Both the position numbers and the translations under genes were made by a program. Source: Ursus arctos (taxonomy: Eukaryota; Chordata; Mammalia; Carnivora; Ursidae). From it: DNA of 64,000 nucleotides. Below are positions 23,840 to 35,423 of this stretch, piece by piece. The notes beneath the pieces are model-generated. The model searched no databases, had not been told where the DNA came from, and saw only the letters and a list, made by a program, of their open reading frames with translations. The DNA lies in NCBI RefSeq assembly GCF_023065955.2, contig NW_026623100.1, positions 64,794,727 through 64,858,726 of the forward strand. Direction: 5' to 3'. How positions within the stretch are numbered: position 1 is the stretch's first letter; every line of letters begins with the position of its first letter.

Positions 23840-25100
23840 AGGGCACGGGGCTAGGTATGGGAAGTACAGCAGCAGTGGGAGCACTAAGGAGGGTGTCCAA
23901 ACTCCATGGGTCAGAGAAAGTGTACCCAGATGTTAAATGATGATACATTCAAGGTGAAACCAAAAAAACCAGGAGGAGTTTCCCAGGCAAAGGAGAGGTG
24001 GGGAGAGAACAGTTCCAGGAGCAGAAACAGCATAAGCAAAAGCCTGGATGTGAGAGACTTCTTAAAGGAACCAAAACAAATCCAGTGTGTCTGGGGTATA
24101 TCAGACGGTCAAGAAACAGGCTGTGAGCAGCTACACAAAGGATGTTAGAGTTCAAATGAAGGGTGGAGGTAAGCCATCAAAGAGTTTTACGAAGGGGTGG
24201 GCGACATGACCGAAATTGTGTTTTAGAAGAATCATTCAGGCAACTTGGAGGATGGATTGGAGGAGGCTGAGAAAGGAAACAGGTCTGTTAGGAATGGCAG
24301 ATGGCTGCCTGGCCTGGAGGAAGCTCCAAAGAGGAGTGAAGATCTTTAAGACAGGAGGCAGAATTGATAGGACCTGGTGGGAGGGTGGAGGTTGGGGGAG
24401 GAGAAATCATGAGGGACTCCCAGGTTTCTGACTGCATGACTCAGGGATGCATGGCGGTGCCAGTCCCTGGGATAGGGATCTGGGGAGGAGGAAGGTTTGA
24501 GGAGGAGGAGGATTCGTTCGGACTTAGACACATAGAGGTTAGCATGCGGGCTGATAAATCTGTGTTCTTAGATTCTGTATTTGGCTACTTGCCATCCGTG
24601 AATCACAGGGCCAAACTAACAGCCGAAGTTGACATCTCACCTGCAATCCAGAGCCCATACTCTGAGCTGCCTCTTTAATCTAATTCTCACTCAACAAACC
24701 AATATTTTCCCCTTCCTCAAATCAACCCAGGGTCAGGTATCAGGTAACTAGGGACAGTTCCTATGTCCCAAAGCCTGCCCGAATGACTCAAACTAGCCAA
24801 TCCTAAACTGTCTGCCTTGCCTTGCCTTTCCCACTTGACAAAGGCTGTGGCCTATGCCTTTCCCCTTGCTCCCTTCCGCCCTCTACACTGGTGCTTCCCC
24901 CTGCCGTCCTGTGTGGTGAGCTGTGCCTCTCATTTCTAGGGGAACTGTAACATTAAATTTTTCTTTCAATGGTATTGATCTCTGTGTCGTCACTTAGTCA
25001 CCTTTATAAATTAAAATCTAGACACAAATTAGAGGATGTTCAGTTCCTGAAGTGGTCTGGGGCTTGGAGATTGGAATCTGAGATTCGGTAGTCATCAGCA
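23840..25100. other. gene-free interval with old dispersed repeat
   Basis: About 24.05-24.55 kb resembles a common old mammalian dispersed repeat (GAAGAATCATTCAGGCAACTTG, GACTCCCAGGTTTCTGACT). A similar type of sequence recurs at about 28.1-28.4 and 59.9-60.2 kb. I could not assign a family. No gene is seen. Confidence 0.4.
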
Positions 25101-25107
25101 TTTAAAT

Positions 25108-25540
25108 GATGTACTAGTTTGCAGGGCTGCCATACAGAGCACTCCATGCTGGCTGTCTTAAACAACAGAAGTTTGTTGTCTTACAGTTCTGGAGACTAGA
25201 AGTCCAAGGTTCAGAAAGACTGGGTCCTTCTGAGAGCTGTGAGGAAGCATCTGTTCCATGTCTCTTCTCTAGCTTCCGGTGGTTTGCTGGCAATCCTTGG
25301 CATTCCTCGGCATGTAGAAGCTTCATTGCAATCTCCGCCTGCGTCTTCACATGCTGTTCTCCCTGTGTGTGTGTATGGACACCAGTCATATTGGAGTAGC
25401 GTGGGCCAACATGACCTCATTTTCCCTACTTACACCTGCAATGACCCTATTTCCCCATAAAGTTACATTCTGAGGTATTGGGGGTTAGGATGACAACATA
25501 TGACTTTTTGAGGGACTCAGTTCCACCCATAACAGATAGT
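25108..25540 (-). mobile_element. MaLR-type LTR, minus strand
   Basis: The plus strand reads GGGCTGCCATACAGAGCACT, TTAAACAACAGAAGTTTGTT, CAGTTCTGGAGACTAGAAGT, GACACCAGTCATATTGGAGT and ends TCCACCCATAACAG. This is the reverse complement of a MaLR (MLT1/MST-like) LTR. No internal sequence is attached. Confidence 0.65.
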
Positions 25541-26300
25541 GATGGAAGCTACACGAACAGATGAACATATGAGCAGATGGGGAGTGAGGACACAGCCCAG
25601 GGGAACTCTGACACATAAGGAAAACGAAGAAGAGATGCCGAGAGAAAGAATGGTGTTGCTCAAGCCAGTGCATACCATAATTCCAGGAGGTAGTATCCAG
25701 CAATGTCCGCCATAGGAAGGGGGACAGGGTGACCTTGATGAGAGTCTGTTTGTCATGATAGATGCTGATGGGAAGGAGCTGGTGGAGAGGGAGAAGTCGA
25801 AGATTCCAGAGAGATAAGAAGTTATTCCTTTAAAGAACTAAGACCTTGGGCTAGTGGGTGAGGATGTAGTCTGAAGCGTAGGTGGAAGTGATCATTGTGA
25901 CAAAAGTAGGTGACCCACCATTTTGATGGCAAAGCTACACTCTGTGCTGGCAAACGACTGCCACCATCACCCTTAAGATGATCCTTTTCCGAGCCCCCTC
26001 CCCAACCGTGTCTCTATGGAGCCACTGCTCAGTGATGCACACGGTCCCAGCCACACAATGACACCTTCCCTGGAAACTGGCAGTCACAGCTGTCACTTGA
26101 GCATCACAGACAACTCAGGAAGAGTTCCACCAGATACCCTGACACGTGTACCATGAATGTCCTCTCCTGTCACACACCCAGACAGGCCGGCCATACCCTC
26201 TCAGGGCCATCTTGTCACTCTGGATACAGCATCCCGTAGCCCTACTGTCACAAGCGCCCCATACACACAGCCACAGCCAGCAGTCACGGTCACACTAACA
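25541..26300. other. gene-free interval
   Basis: No gene or repeat recognised with confidence. A run of CACA/CACC-rich sequence precedes the CpG island. Confidence 0.4.
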
Positions 26301-26319
26301 GCCACCACCCTGTCTTGTC

Positions 26320-27000
26320 CTGCACCTGGGGGGGGGGGGCAGCAGGCAGTGGCACCGGCGACCCCGGCCCAGTTAGCCCTGCTTCTCCTCAAAACCAGCG
26401 TCACCGTCTGCCTCTTTGTCTCTGTCTCTGGATGTCCGTCTCTGTCTCTCACGGAGACGCGCGCACACACGCGCACGCACGTTCCCACACGCGCCGGCGC
26501 CGCGGGGAGGAAGCCCGCGGGGGGCGGCGGGGGGCGGCGGCCCTGCCCGCGGTCGCGGGCGCTGCGGACTCTGCCCGGGCGAGGGCGGCGGCCGGCCGGA
26601 GGGCGACGTGGAGCGGCCACGTGGAGCGGCCCAGGGGAGGGCCCGGCGGCGGGGAGCCGAGGCGCGGCCGGCGCACAGCCCCGAGCCGCCGCGAAGCCGG
26701 ACCCCAGCCCTCGCCGAGCCGCCGCAGGTGGGTCCGCGCTCCGCCTCAGGCGGCCGGGCACCGGGCTGGGCGGGCTGGGGGCCGCCGCCGCCGCCACCAA
26801 AGCCAGCGGGGACGCGCGGGTCGCGGGGCGGGACCGCCGGGCCGGGGCGCCCTCCCGGCCTCTGGGTCCCCAGCTGCAGGCGCAGTCCCTCTGCGGCCCC
26901 CTGCGGCGTGGACGGGGCTGGCGAGGGGGGCTCCCTCCTCGGGGCACCTCCCGGGAGGAGGTCAGGAGAGCAGGCCGAGGAAGATTCGCTGGAAAGCGAA
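26320..27000 (+). promoter_or_regulatory. CGREF1: CpG island, probable CGREF1 promoter
   Basis: The most CpG-dense stretch of the left half, extremely GC-rich from about 26450 to 26960. A donor-like GCCGCAG/GTGGGT at 26727/26728 on the plus strand could end a first non-coding exon. In human, CGREF1 starts several kilobases upstream of ABHD1 exon 1 on the opposite strand and has long 5' introns; position and orientation here agree. The assignment is inference from synteny. Long open frames on both strands come from lack of AT-rich stops. Confidence 0.55.
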
Positions 27001-27554
27001 TCGTGAGCTCCCTAGGTGTGATGACGGGGTTCCCCAGTTCCCCACCAGCGTTTCCCTCCGGTGTCTCCTTTGTCGCTCTGACATCCTGGGAGGGGGGTTG
27101 GGGGCTGGCGGGAGTTTCATCCTCATCTGGCAGATGAAGAAAAGGGGGGCTGGGGAGGGGCCCCGGGTTATCACCCCGCTGGAAGTGGCAGGGTGGAGAC
27201 CCGCTCTCAGGTGTGGGATTTTTTTTTGGCTGTAGAACTACTCTGTCTTCTTTTGGGGGGGGGGGAGGGAGCGGCGTGTCCTGGGAGGCACAGGGGCACC
27301 AGAGGGATAAGTTAAGGGTTAGGATTCGGTTCAAAATAACTTTTGGACAGTTAGACTCAGCGAGAAACGGAATGGAAGCCCTATGAGGTGCTGGACTCCT
27401 GACCTGGAGAGTCAAGCAAGGGCTGAATGGCCATTGACAGGGATGCTGTGAAAGAAAGTTTTGCACTGGGTGGGAGGCTACCCAAGATCAAAGGCCCCTG
27501 TCACATCCTGGATTCTCTGAAAATACTCAAATGCCAGTCATTTAAGCTGCATTA

Positions 27555-27690
27555 TCCCGTTGCATTTCCCCCAGGCCCTTACAAGACACATGCTGTTATC
27601 CCAGGCTCAGAGAGGTTAAGACACCCGCCTGGATCACAGAACTGAGAGGCAGGATTTCATCAGAGGTCTGACCCCAAGGCTGGTCTCTCC
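27555..27690 (+). repeat. MIR fragment
   Basis: Core resembling CCCAGGCTCAGAGAGGTTAAG followed by a GATCACAGAACTGAGAGGCA segment typical of MIR. Confidence 0.6.
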
Positions 27691-27699
27691 TCACACACG

Positions 27700-28400
27700 C
27701 TGGTGCAAAGGCTTGAAGACATTTGAGGCCTGAGAGTCATTGTGAATATGAGTGTATGAATGTGAGTGTGTGTGAAGGATGTGAATAACTACTGAATTAC
27801 ATCACAACTGTTAACAGAGTTGTGGTGGCTTTCAGGTGGTCATGAGGGTAAATTACATTTATGTGCTTTATAGTTGTAGGAAATGATTAGGAACACATTT
27901 ATTTGACAGGCAGTGGTTCAATAATGGCTTTATTTCTGTTGCTTACAAAAGCTTTTGTAAGTGCTAAGAAATGTCTTAAGTGTGAACAAATCACATTACA
28001 CCAACCTCATTACACGTCACTTGAGGTGCCTTTGTTTGACTTCCTTTAAACAATAGAGGTGGGCCCTACAGTTATTTAAGTTTGTGAAATAAGCTATACC
28101 CGGAATGCTCAGGTTGTCAGGAGGGCCCAGGGTATTCCAGGGAGAGGGTGGGGCAGCTTGGGCAAAAGCACTGAAAAGTCAAAGTAAGAAGCACTCTGGG
28201 GGACTCCAGTAACCCTTCTGTTTGAAGCCGAGTGTTAGTGTAATGGAGCACTGGAAGGTGAATATAAAATGGTAACCTGATAGCTGATTGTAGAAGGCCT
28301 TGAATGCCCAGGTGAGGTCTCTGGATTGTAATAGAAATAGAAAGCCATTGAAGGTTTTGGAGCAGTGGTGTTCTAGCTAAGGAAGATTAATGTGATGTGG
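27700..28400. other. gene-free interval
   Basis: No coding signal. The last 280 bases resemble the unassigned dispersed repeat seen near 24.1 kb (GAAGGCCTTGAATGCCCAGG, GAAAGCCATTGAAGGTTTTG). Confidence 0.4.
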
Positions 28401-28442
28401 GTATGGAGGGTTCTTTTTTGTTTTTTTTGTTTGTTTGTTTGT

Positions 28443-28627
28443 TTAGATTTTTTATTTATTTATTTGACATAGGTAGCCAGCGAGAGAGGGAACACAAGCA
28501 GGGGGAGTGGGAGAGGAAGAAGCAGGCTCCCAGCGGAGGAGCCCGATGTGGGACTCGATCCCAGAACGCCGGGATCACGCCCTGAGCCGAAGGCAGACGC
28601 CTAACGACTGTGCTACCCAGGCGCCCC
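28443..28627 (-). mobile_element. carnivore SINE, minus
   Basis: TTTATTTATTTATTTGACAT tail, GA-rich body, ACGACTGTGCTACCCAGGCG near the end. The body wording (GATGTGGGACTCGATCCCAG, ACGCCGGGATCACGCCCTGA) is the young arctoid type and is little diverged. Confidence 0.88.
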
Positions 28628-28639
28628 TCTTTTTTGTTT

Positions 28640-28822
28640 TGAAGGTTGATTTATTTATTTAAGAGAGTGTGAGCTGGGGGAGGAGCAGAAAGAGAGGGAG
28701 AGAGAGAATCTCAAGCAGGCTCCCTGCACAGGACGTGGGGCTTGATCTCACCACCCTGAGATCATGACCTGAGCCAAAATCAAAAGTCAGATGCTTAACT
28801 GACTAAGCTACCCAGGTGCCCC
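28640..28822 (-). mobile_element. carnivore SINE, minus
   Basis: GATTTATTTATTTAAGAGAG tail and CTAAGCTACCCAGGTGCCCC end. It lies directly beside the preceding copy in the same orientation but is an older subtype. Confidence 0.85.
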
Positions 28823-28889
28823 TGGAGGGCTCCTTAAATGGAGAAGATACCAGAGGCAAGGACAAGAGAGAGCTACTATGTTAATTTGT

Positions 28890-29085
28890 GCAAGAACTAA
28901 TTCATTATGCATTCACTGTCCACTGTAACCGCCTGAGGTGAGTACTGTTATTATCTCATGGTGCAGATAAGGTAACTGAAGTTCCGTGAGGATTATTAAC
29001 CCACCCAAGGTCACAGGGACAGCCTGTGGCGGGGCGGGTCCCAAAGCTCTGGTCTCTGTCCACTATACACACTGAATAGTTACAT
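28890..29085 (+). repeat. MIR fragment
   Basis: GTACTGTTATTATCTCATGG, GATAAGGTAACTGAAGTTCC and CCCAAGGTCACAGGGACAGC follow the MIR order. Confidence 0.7.
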
Positions 29086-29206
29086 ACATGGAATGGATGT
29101 GTAGGACCAAGAGGAGGCAAATCATAGTAATTCACGTGGGCAGGGTTCAGGACCAGGTACTATATTTTCAGGGCCCAGGACAAAAACAAAATTAAGAATT
29201 TCAAGA

Positions 29207-29310
29207 TGGGGCGCCGGGCTGGCTCAGTCAATAACACATGCGACTCTTGATGTCAAGATCTTGAGTTCAAGCCCCACATTGTGCGTGGAGCCTACTTAAT
29301 TAAAAAAAAG
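29207..29310 (+). mobile_element. short carnivore SINE, plus
   Basis: GGGGCGCCGGGCTGGCTCAG head, TTGAGTTCAAGCCCCACATT box and a short A tail near 29302. The CT-rich body is missing, as in older short SINE copies. Confidence 0.75.
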
Positions 29311-29319
29311 AATTTTGGG

Positions 29320-30590
29320 ATGGTGACAACAGAGCATCACACTAAGCCAAGGGCCCCTCTGAGAAGTGGGCCCTGTGTGACTGCTGCCCAGGTCACACGC
29401 AGTTCTGATTACTAAGACAGCTTAACAAACCACCTCACAACTTAGTGACTGAACATGATAACATTGACTTTGCTCATGAGTGTGCAAGAGTCTGGGCAGG
29501 ACTATGGAAACCAGCATATTTCTGCTCATTCAGTGTGGACTGGGGCACCTTGAAAGCCGGGGGTTGGAATCACCTGAAGGTTTGGCCTCTCACCTGGATG
29601 GTCCTTGGGCTGGGGAGGTGAGAGCAGCTGAAGGCCGGAACAGCCGGGGCTCCTCTGTCCGCGGTTTCCCCACACGGTCTTTTCAGCGTGGTAGCTTCGG
29701 GAACGCCAGGCTTCTTCCGTGGCGGCTCAGGGCTCCAGCGCATGGGGAGACAGAGGGAGAGAGAAGCAGAGCCAGGTACAAGCGATGGCACCTTGTATGA
29801 CCCAGACCTGGAAGTCATGCAGCTTTATTTCAGCTGTTCATTAGAAGCGAGTGGCTAAGTCCAGATCGTATACAAGGAAAGCAAATTAGACTTGGTCCTT
29901 TGTGGGAAACAGTGTCAAGGAACGTGTAGACCCGTTTTGCAAGCCAACACATTTGGCCTAACGAGTGAGTAGATTAGTGGGATCTGAGGGTGCTTCCCCT
30001 TTATGCCCGAATTGCTACCGCAGAGAGTCCTCTTTTAAAAGGCAACGGCTAGGGCACGAGAAGCCCGGGTAATAGGTTTTGACAGCTCTGAGGGATTTAA
30101 ATTACTCCAGGGCCTCCTGTGGGCCCAGGTCCTGGCAGTAAACAGATGGGGTGGGGGTGCAGGAAGCATTCTGAGGGTGTCCAGGTGGGGAGAGCAGGAT
30201 GGTGAGTGTGTGTGAAGCCATTGCAGAGCAGTCCAGGGAAACTTCTGGAGGGAAAAAGGCGTTATTTACAAGCAGGTGCTGAGCAAAATGTGTAGGGTGT
30301 GCCGAATCTGGTGTCTTGGGACCTTACCACACCCCGTGAGAGGGGCTCTCATCTGATGAACAGCCTGAAACACAGAAGTCTCACGGTTTCAGAGCCAGGA
30401 TTTGGAATCAGGCAGCCTGAGGTTAGGGCCCGTACCCTTCCCCTTCAACCAGTGCGACCTCTTCCTTAGTAATTCTGTTTCTCTGTCTTTCCCTCAGTTG
30501 TGGTCTAACATTTGTATCTTTTCTTACTTATGTATTTGCAAGCTTTAAGAAAAAAAAAAGGATAAGTAATTCTTTATATTATCATCTCAC
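29320..30590. other. gene-free interval
   Basis: No gene recognised. A plus-strand open frame of 106 codons at 29480-29800 has no recognisable motif and no exon signals at its ends. Confidence 0.4.
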
Positions 30591-30790
30591 TTTTTTTTTA
30601 AGATTTTATTTATTGGGGTGCCTGGGTGGCTCAGTCGGTTGGGTGTCCGTCTGCCTTCGGTCCTGCGTCAGACTCCCTGCTCAGTGGGGAGTGTGCTTCT
30701 CCCTCTCCCTCTGCCTCTCCCTCCTGCTCGTGCTCTCTCAAATAAATAAATAAAACGACTGAGCCACCCAGGCGCCCAGTTATTTATTTT
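30590..30790. mobile_element. SINE inserted in an opposite-strand SINE
   Basis: A minus-type tail (AAGATTTTATTTATT, about 30600-30614) is followed at once by a full plus-type SINE (30615-30757: GGGGTGCCTGGGTGGCTCAG ... AATAAATAAATAAAA). Then comes ACGACTGAGCCACCCAGGCG (about 30756-30775), the complement of a SINE head. The outer pieces are the two ends of one minus SINE whose body is missing. Confidence 0.7.
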
Positions 30791-30794
30791 TTTT

Positions 30795-31680
30795 CAAGAT
30801 TTTATTTTTTTAGAGCAGTTTTAGGTTCACAGCAAAATTGAGAGGGAGGTACAGAGATTTCCTGTATACCTTCTGTGCCCCCCCCAGGCACTGCTCCCCC
30901 ATTATCAACATCCCAGACAGAGTGTACATTCGTGACAACCGGATGAACTTACACTGACACATCATCACTCAAAGTCCATAGTTTACGGTAGGGTTCATTC
31001 TTGTACATTCTGTGGGTTTGGACAAATGTATAATGACACATCTCCACCATTTAGTATCATAAAGAGCAGTTTCACTGCCCTGAAATCTTCTGTGCCCACT
31101 CTTCATCCCTTCCTCCCCAACCCCTAGCAACCACTGATATTTTGACTGTCTCCACAGTTTTGCCTTTTCCAGAAAGTCATATCGTCGGACTCATATAGTG
31201 CATAGCCTTTTCAGATCGACTTCGTTCACTTAGTAATATTCATTTAAATTCCTCCAGGCCTTCTCATGGCTTGATAGCTCATTTCTTTTTAGCACGAATA
31301 TTCCATTGTCTGGATATACCGCGGTTTATTTCTCCCTCCACCATTGAAGGACAGCTTGGATGCTTTCGAGTTTGGGCAGTTATGAATAAAGCTGCTATAA
31401 ACATCTATGTGCAGGTTTTTGTGTGGACATAATCTTTCAGCTCCTTCAGTAAATGTGAAGGAGTGCAATTCCTGGATTTGCTGGATTGTACGGTGAGAAT
31501 ATGTTTAGCTTCATACGAAACTGTCCAAGTGTCTTCCAAAGTGGCTGCGCCATTTTGCATTCCCACCAGCCATGAATGAGAGCTCCTGCTGCTTCACGTC
31601 CTCGCCAGTATTTGGTGTTGCGAGTGTCCTGGATTTTGGCCATTCTAATAGGTGTGTAGTGCTATGCCAGTTTTTATTTT
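30795..31680 (-). mobile_element. LINE-1 3' end, antisense
   Basis: Minus strand 31643-31446 resembles the end of LINE-1 ORF2 (WWECKMAQPLWKTLGQF), followed toward 30800 by 3' untranslated type sequence (plus strand: AGAGCAGTTTTAGGTTCACA). Old and non-coding. Confidence 0.85.
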
Positions 31681-33420
31681 AGATGTTTTGAGGCTATGTT
31701 ATTAGCCATGTACAAGTTCAGAACTATGATATCTTTCCAGAGGATTAAATTTTTATGAATTTTGTAGTGACATGCTTTTATCTATGATATTGCCTTTCCT
31801 CTTAAAGTCTAGCCTAACGTCAGTAAAGCTATACTAGCTTTCTTTTGTCTATTATTGCTTTTTTTTTATTGCTTTATATATCCTTCTTCCATCCTTTTGC
31901 TTAACAACCTGTGTCTATACCTTTTAGGTTCATCTTCTGAAAATTGCATATAACTGTATTTTGTTTTGTGTACATTTTGGTAATTTTCTACTTCTTAACT
32001 GATGGATTTAAAGAATTTATAGTTATGACCACTGATAAACTTAAATATATTCTTACTGTCTTATTGTATGCTATTTGCCTTCCTTTTTAATTTTTTTCAG
32101 TTTCTCTATTCTCTTTACTGCCTTCCTTTGAAGTGATTTTTTAAAAAAATTCCTTTCATTTTTTTTCTCTGATGGTTTGAGGTCATACATTCCATTTCTG
32201 TTTTTTTAGTGGTTATCCTTAAGACTTTTATATGCGTATTTAACAAAGTTGCTCAGTATGTCTACTCTCTTCCCAAACGACCGTCCTCACATCTTAATGT
32301 TGTCCAGTATTATAGTTCAGGCCATCTCTCTTGCCCCCTTTATTAACATAATTATCAGCCTATGTTTGTTTCTATTTTCCCAAATACTTTCTGATTTTTT
32401 TTCTGCTGTTTTTCCTTGCATTTCAAACCCTTCTGGGATCATTTTCCTTTTTCCTGCAATAGATTCCTTAGAATTTCCTTTAATGGAGGAATGTCAGTGG
32501 CAAATTCTCTAATTTGTTGTTTCTTAAAATTGTTTTTGTTTCATCTCATTCTTGGAAGATAATTTTGCTGAGACTAGAATTCTAGAATGGCAGTTCTCCA
32601 CCCTTCCCACTCCCCCTTCTCAATGTGTTAAAATACTATACTGGTGTAATCTGGTTATCGCTGCTGCTATTGAAAAGTCAGCAGTCAGTCTAATCATCCT
32701 TTTGGGGGATTTGTGTTTTCTTTCTGACTGCTTTTAAGATCCTCTCTTTTTCTTGGTATTCTGTAGTTTCGGAACAGCTCTGGGTGTGTATTCTATTTAC
32801 TTAATTTTCCTTGGATTGTTGGGTTTCCTGGATTAGAGTATTAGTTTTTGCAATAGATTGGAAAAATCTCAGCTGTTATATCTTAGAACACTGCTTTGAT
32901 CCAATTTTCTCTGTTATCTCCTCCATCTTCCATGCCGTTTAACCAGTGTTTTATATTTTCTGTCTTTGGCTCAATGAGCTACCTTCTGGATAATTTGCTC
33001 ATTAATTCTCACATTGTCTGAGTCTAATGTACGCATTGCATTTTAAAACCAATCTTTTCATTATATTCGTGTAAGTTATATTTGGCTCTTCTTCATATCT
33101 TCTTGTCATTTTTATGCTCATATTCCTTTCCCATAGTTTCAAGCTTCTCTTTAATTTCTTGAAACATATTAAATATCCTTTATGTTCTCTGTATGATAAT
33201 TCCCATGTCTTTACTTTTTGCAAGTCTGGTTTCACCCGCTATTGGTTGGCTGCCTCTCACTCACGGTGTCCTATTCCCTTGTATGTTTGTGACTTTCTGG
33301 CTGTGAGGTCATGCTCCTTGACGCTTTACCAGTGGAATTTCTTTGAGGCCTGGATTGGAGTTGTGTTTCTCGGACAAGATACATATTTTCCTCTTCTAGT
33401 CGACTGGAGGTACCAACTAG
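31680..33420 (-). mobile_element. probable further LINE-1 sequence, antisense
   Basis: T-rich, A-poor plus strand with LINE-like antisense wording and no open frame. It runs on from the clear LINE-1 end. Family and edges are uncertain. Confidence 0.45.
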
Positions 33421-33429
33421 GTACCACTT

Positions 33430-35400
33430 AAAATGTAAGTGATCTGCGGTAGGGTTTTGAACCACAGAGGTAGCTTAGTTCAGCCGTTGGACCCACATTA
33501 GAGCAGGCTTGTTACAAGTTCTCGGGGAAGACTTTATCCCTTCCGCCCAGCACCAAGGGCAAGACAGGCAAGATTTCTGCTGCCCTTCCTTCTTTGTGGT
33601 GCAGTTACTGTGTGTTCACTGTTCTGATTGAGCCGGGCTGTTTAAATCCCAGCTTTGGGTAGGTAGACTAATCTATTAGTCTCCTCACACTGGTGGGCCC
33701 AGGCCTTACCTCTGGGCTTCTCTATTGCACCGAGCACTCAGACCAATTGTACAAATTCACCCAGGTTCCGTCTGGCAGACACTCTTACGGCAAAAGCCAA
33801 CTTCAAGCTCATTTCCCCCCAGGATTACCATTTCAGGGTGGTTTTGTACTCAGAATTGCTTACTTTCTTGCCAGTTCAATGCATTGGAAAAGATACTGTT
33901 TTTATCCAGCTTTGGAACCACTTTCGTTGGGGCATTTACTATGATACTCCCAGACACGGAGGTTTGGATATTTTTCTAGACGACCCTTTCATTGAGATGT
34001 GTCCACAGCAGCGGGACCCCTGAGGGCACCCAGTTGATGTTACGGAGATCTCAGTTCCAACTCCCTCCCTTGGATGGCCCAAGACTTGTTTTCTTTCTTG
34101 GGTGCAACAACCGGAGCTCAAGGATCTAAATTGTCAGCCAGCGTTCGTGAACACCTTTAGGGGAACCGTGGCTTCAGCACCCGTTTGGCCGCTGCGGATT
34201 ACGGACACCAGTCAACTGTGTAGACTCATGGTATCTGTCGGGGCCACGTATGCAGAGAACACTAAAGCCAGTTCCTGTGGCTCTCGGTAGCTTCACCTTC
34301 TTGTGGACTTCCATGTTTTGTTGCTTCTTCCTCAAGGCAGCCCTGCTGACACAGCGGCAGACGGCCTCCCACATGCATCTTCCCCGGGCCGGAGGCCAGC
34401 TGTCTGAGGCAGCGGCCGTCCAGCCTCGCAGTGGTTCTGCCCCTTGTTAGAGCCATGGAACTCTCTGAGAATCTGAAGAAAGCTACAGACATTTCCCCAG
34501 GAGAATTCCGTGCCAGCCAGAGTGTCCAGGACCATGACAGGCGTTCCTGGTCCTCTGCACCTGAGGATTTGTCTTCCTGGGGTGGGGGTGGGGTCTCAGG
34601 CCTCAGCTGGGGTGGGGATTCATAGGATCCGTAAGCCCACCCGGGACTAGGCAGGAGGCTTCCCGCTCTGTGCTTCTGACTGATCCTTTCTCTGTTTGAC
34701 TGTTTTCATACAACCAAGTGCTCGTGTCGCCGATGGGCCTACACAGCGTAGGTCTAAAGGGAAGCTTTTGTTTTTTCCTTTCTCTTGGGATGTCCCAAGA
34801 GAAAGGAATAGGTCCTGGGGCCACTGTTGGTTTGGCTCTGATTTGTTTCAATCCTTATCTGAGTTTAGATCTGTTTCAAGGAGTCTGAGCCTTTACCGAT
34901 TCGTTCTTGGGTGAGTTTTGATAAATACAGGCCAATAATCTGCCTCTGTGTAAGTCTTGGTCTTTTTGTGACCCTCTGCATTTCTGATTTGGCTTTTTCC
35001 TTAACATCTCTGAGCTAGTTTCCATCTGCAAAATGAGGGACCGGACTGGAGTAGATGTACTTGAACTTCTCTGAGCACCTCTGGCAGGGGGGGGGGGTGT
35101 GGGATGGGGGGTGGGCAGGGTCCCTCAGGGTGGGGAATGGGTGTGGGGAGGGGCTCCTGCCTGCAGAACTGCTTCCACCATAGCAGGTCTGCCTTCTGTG
35201 CTCACACTGGGTCCGGAGTAAGATTTGTTTTGGACAGATTCCACGGGGCGGGGGCTGATGTCTGCGTGGGGCTCCTCCCTGAGCGGGAGTCCTGTCACCT
35301 GGGCTGCAGGTGGAGGCAGGGAGAGAAGGCACTCCTGTCTAACCCTCCCATCCCCCCACTCTGTGGCAGACATCCCTTCCCCTTGACTCCCTTACTCTGC
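33430..35400. other. gene-free interval, CGREF1 5' intron
   Basis: No coding exon could be supported. A 34-base near-perfect palindrome lies at 34775-34808. If the CpG island at 26.4-27.0 kb is the CGREF1 promoter, this stretch is intronic and may hide a leader exon. Confidence 0.4.
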
Positions 35401-35423
35401 TCCTAGTTGCAGTTCCGGCAAGG

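Noticed and set aside
26201..27466. Open frames of 421, 326 and 306 codons on both strands
   Set aside because: They lie in the CpG island near 26.4-27.0 kb, where scarcity of AT-rich stop codons makes long frames by chance. Translations are low-complexity Arg, Gly, Pro and Ala with no known domain.
31446..31643. 65-codon minus-strand frame
   Set aside because: Also a LINE-1 ORF2 remnant.
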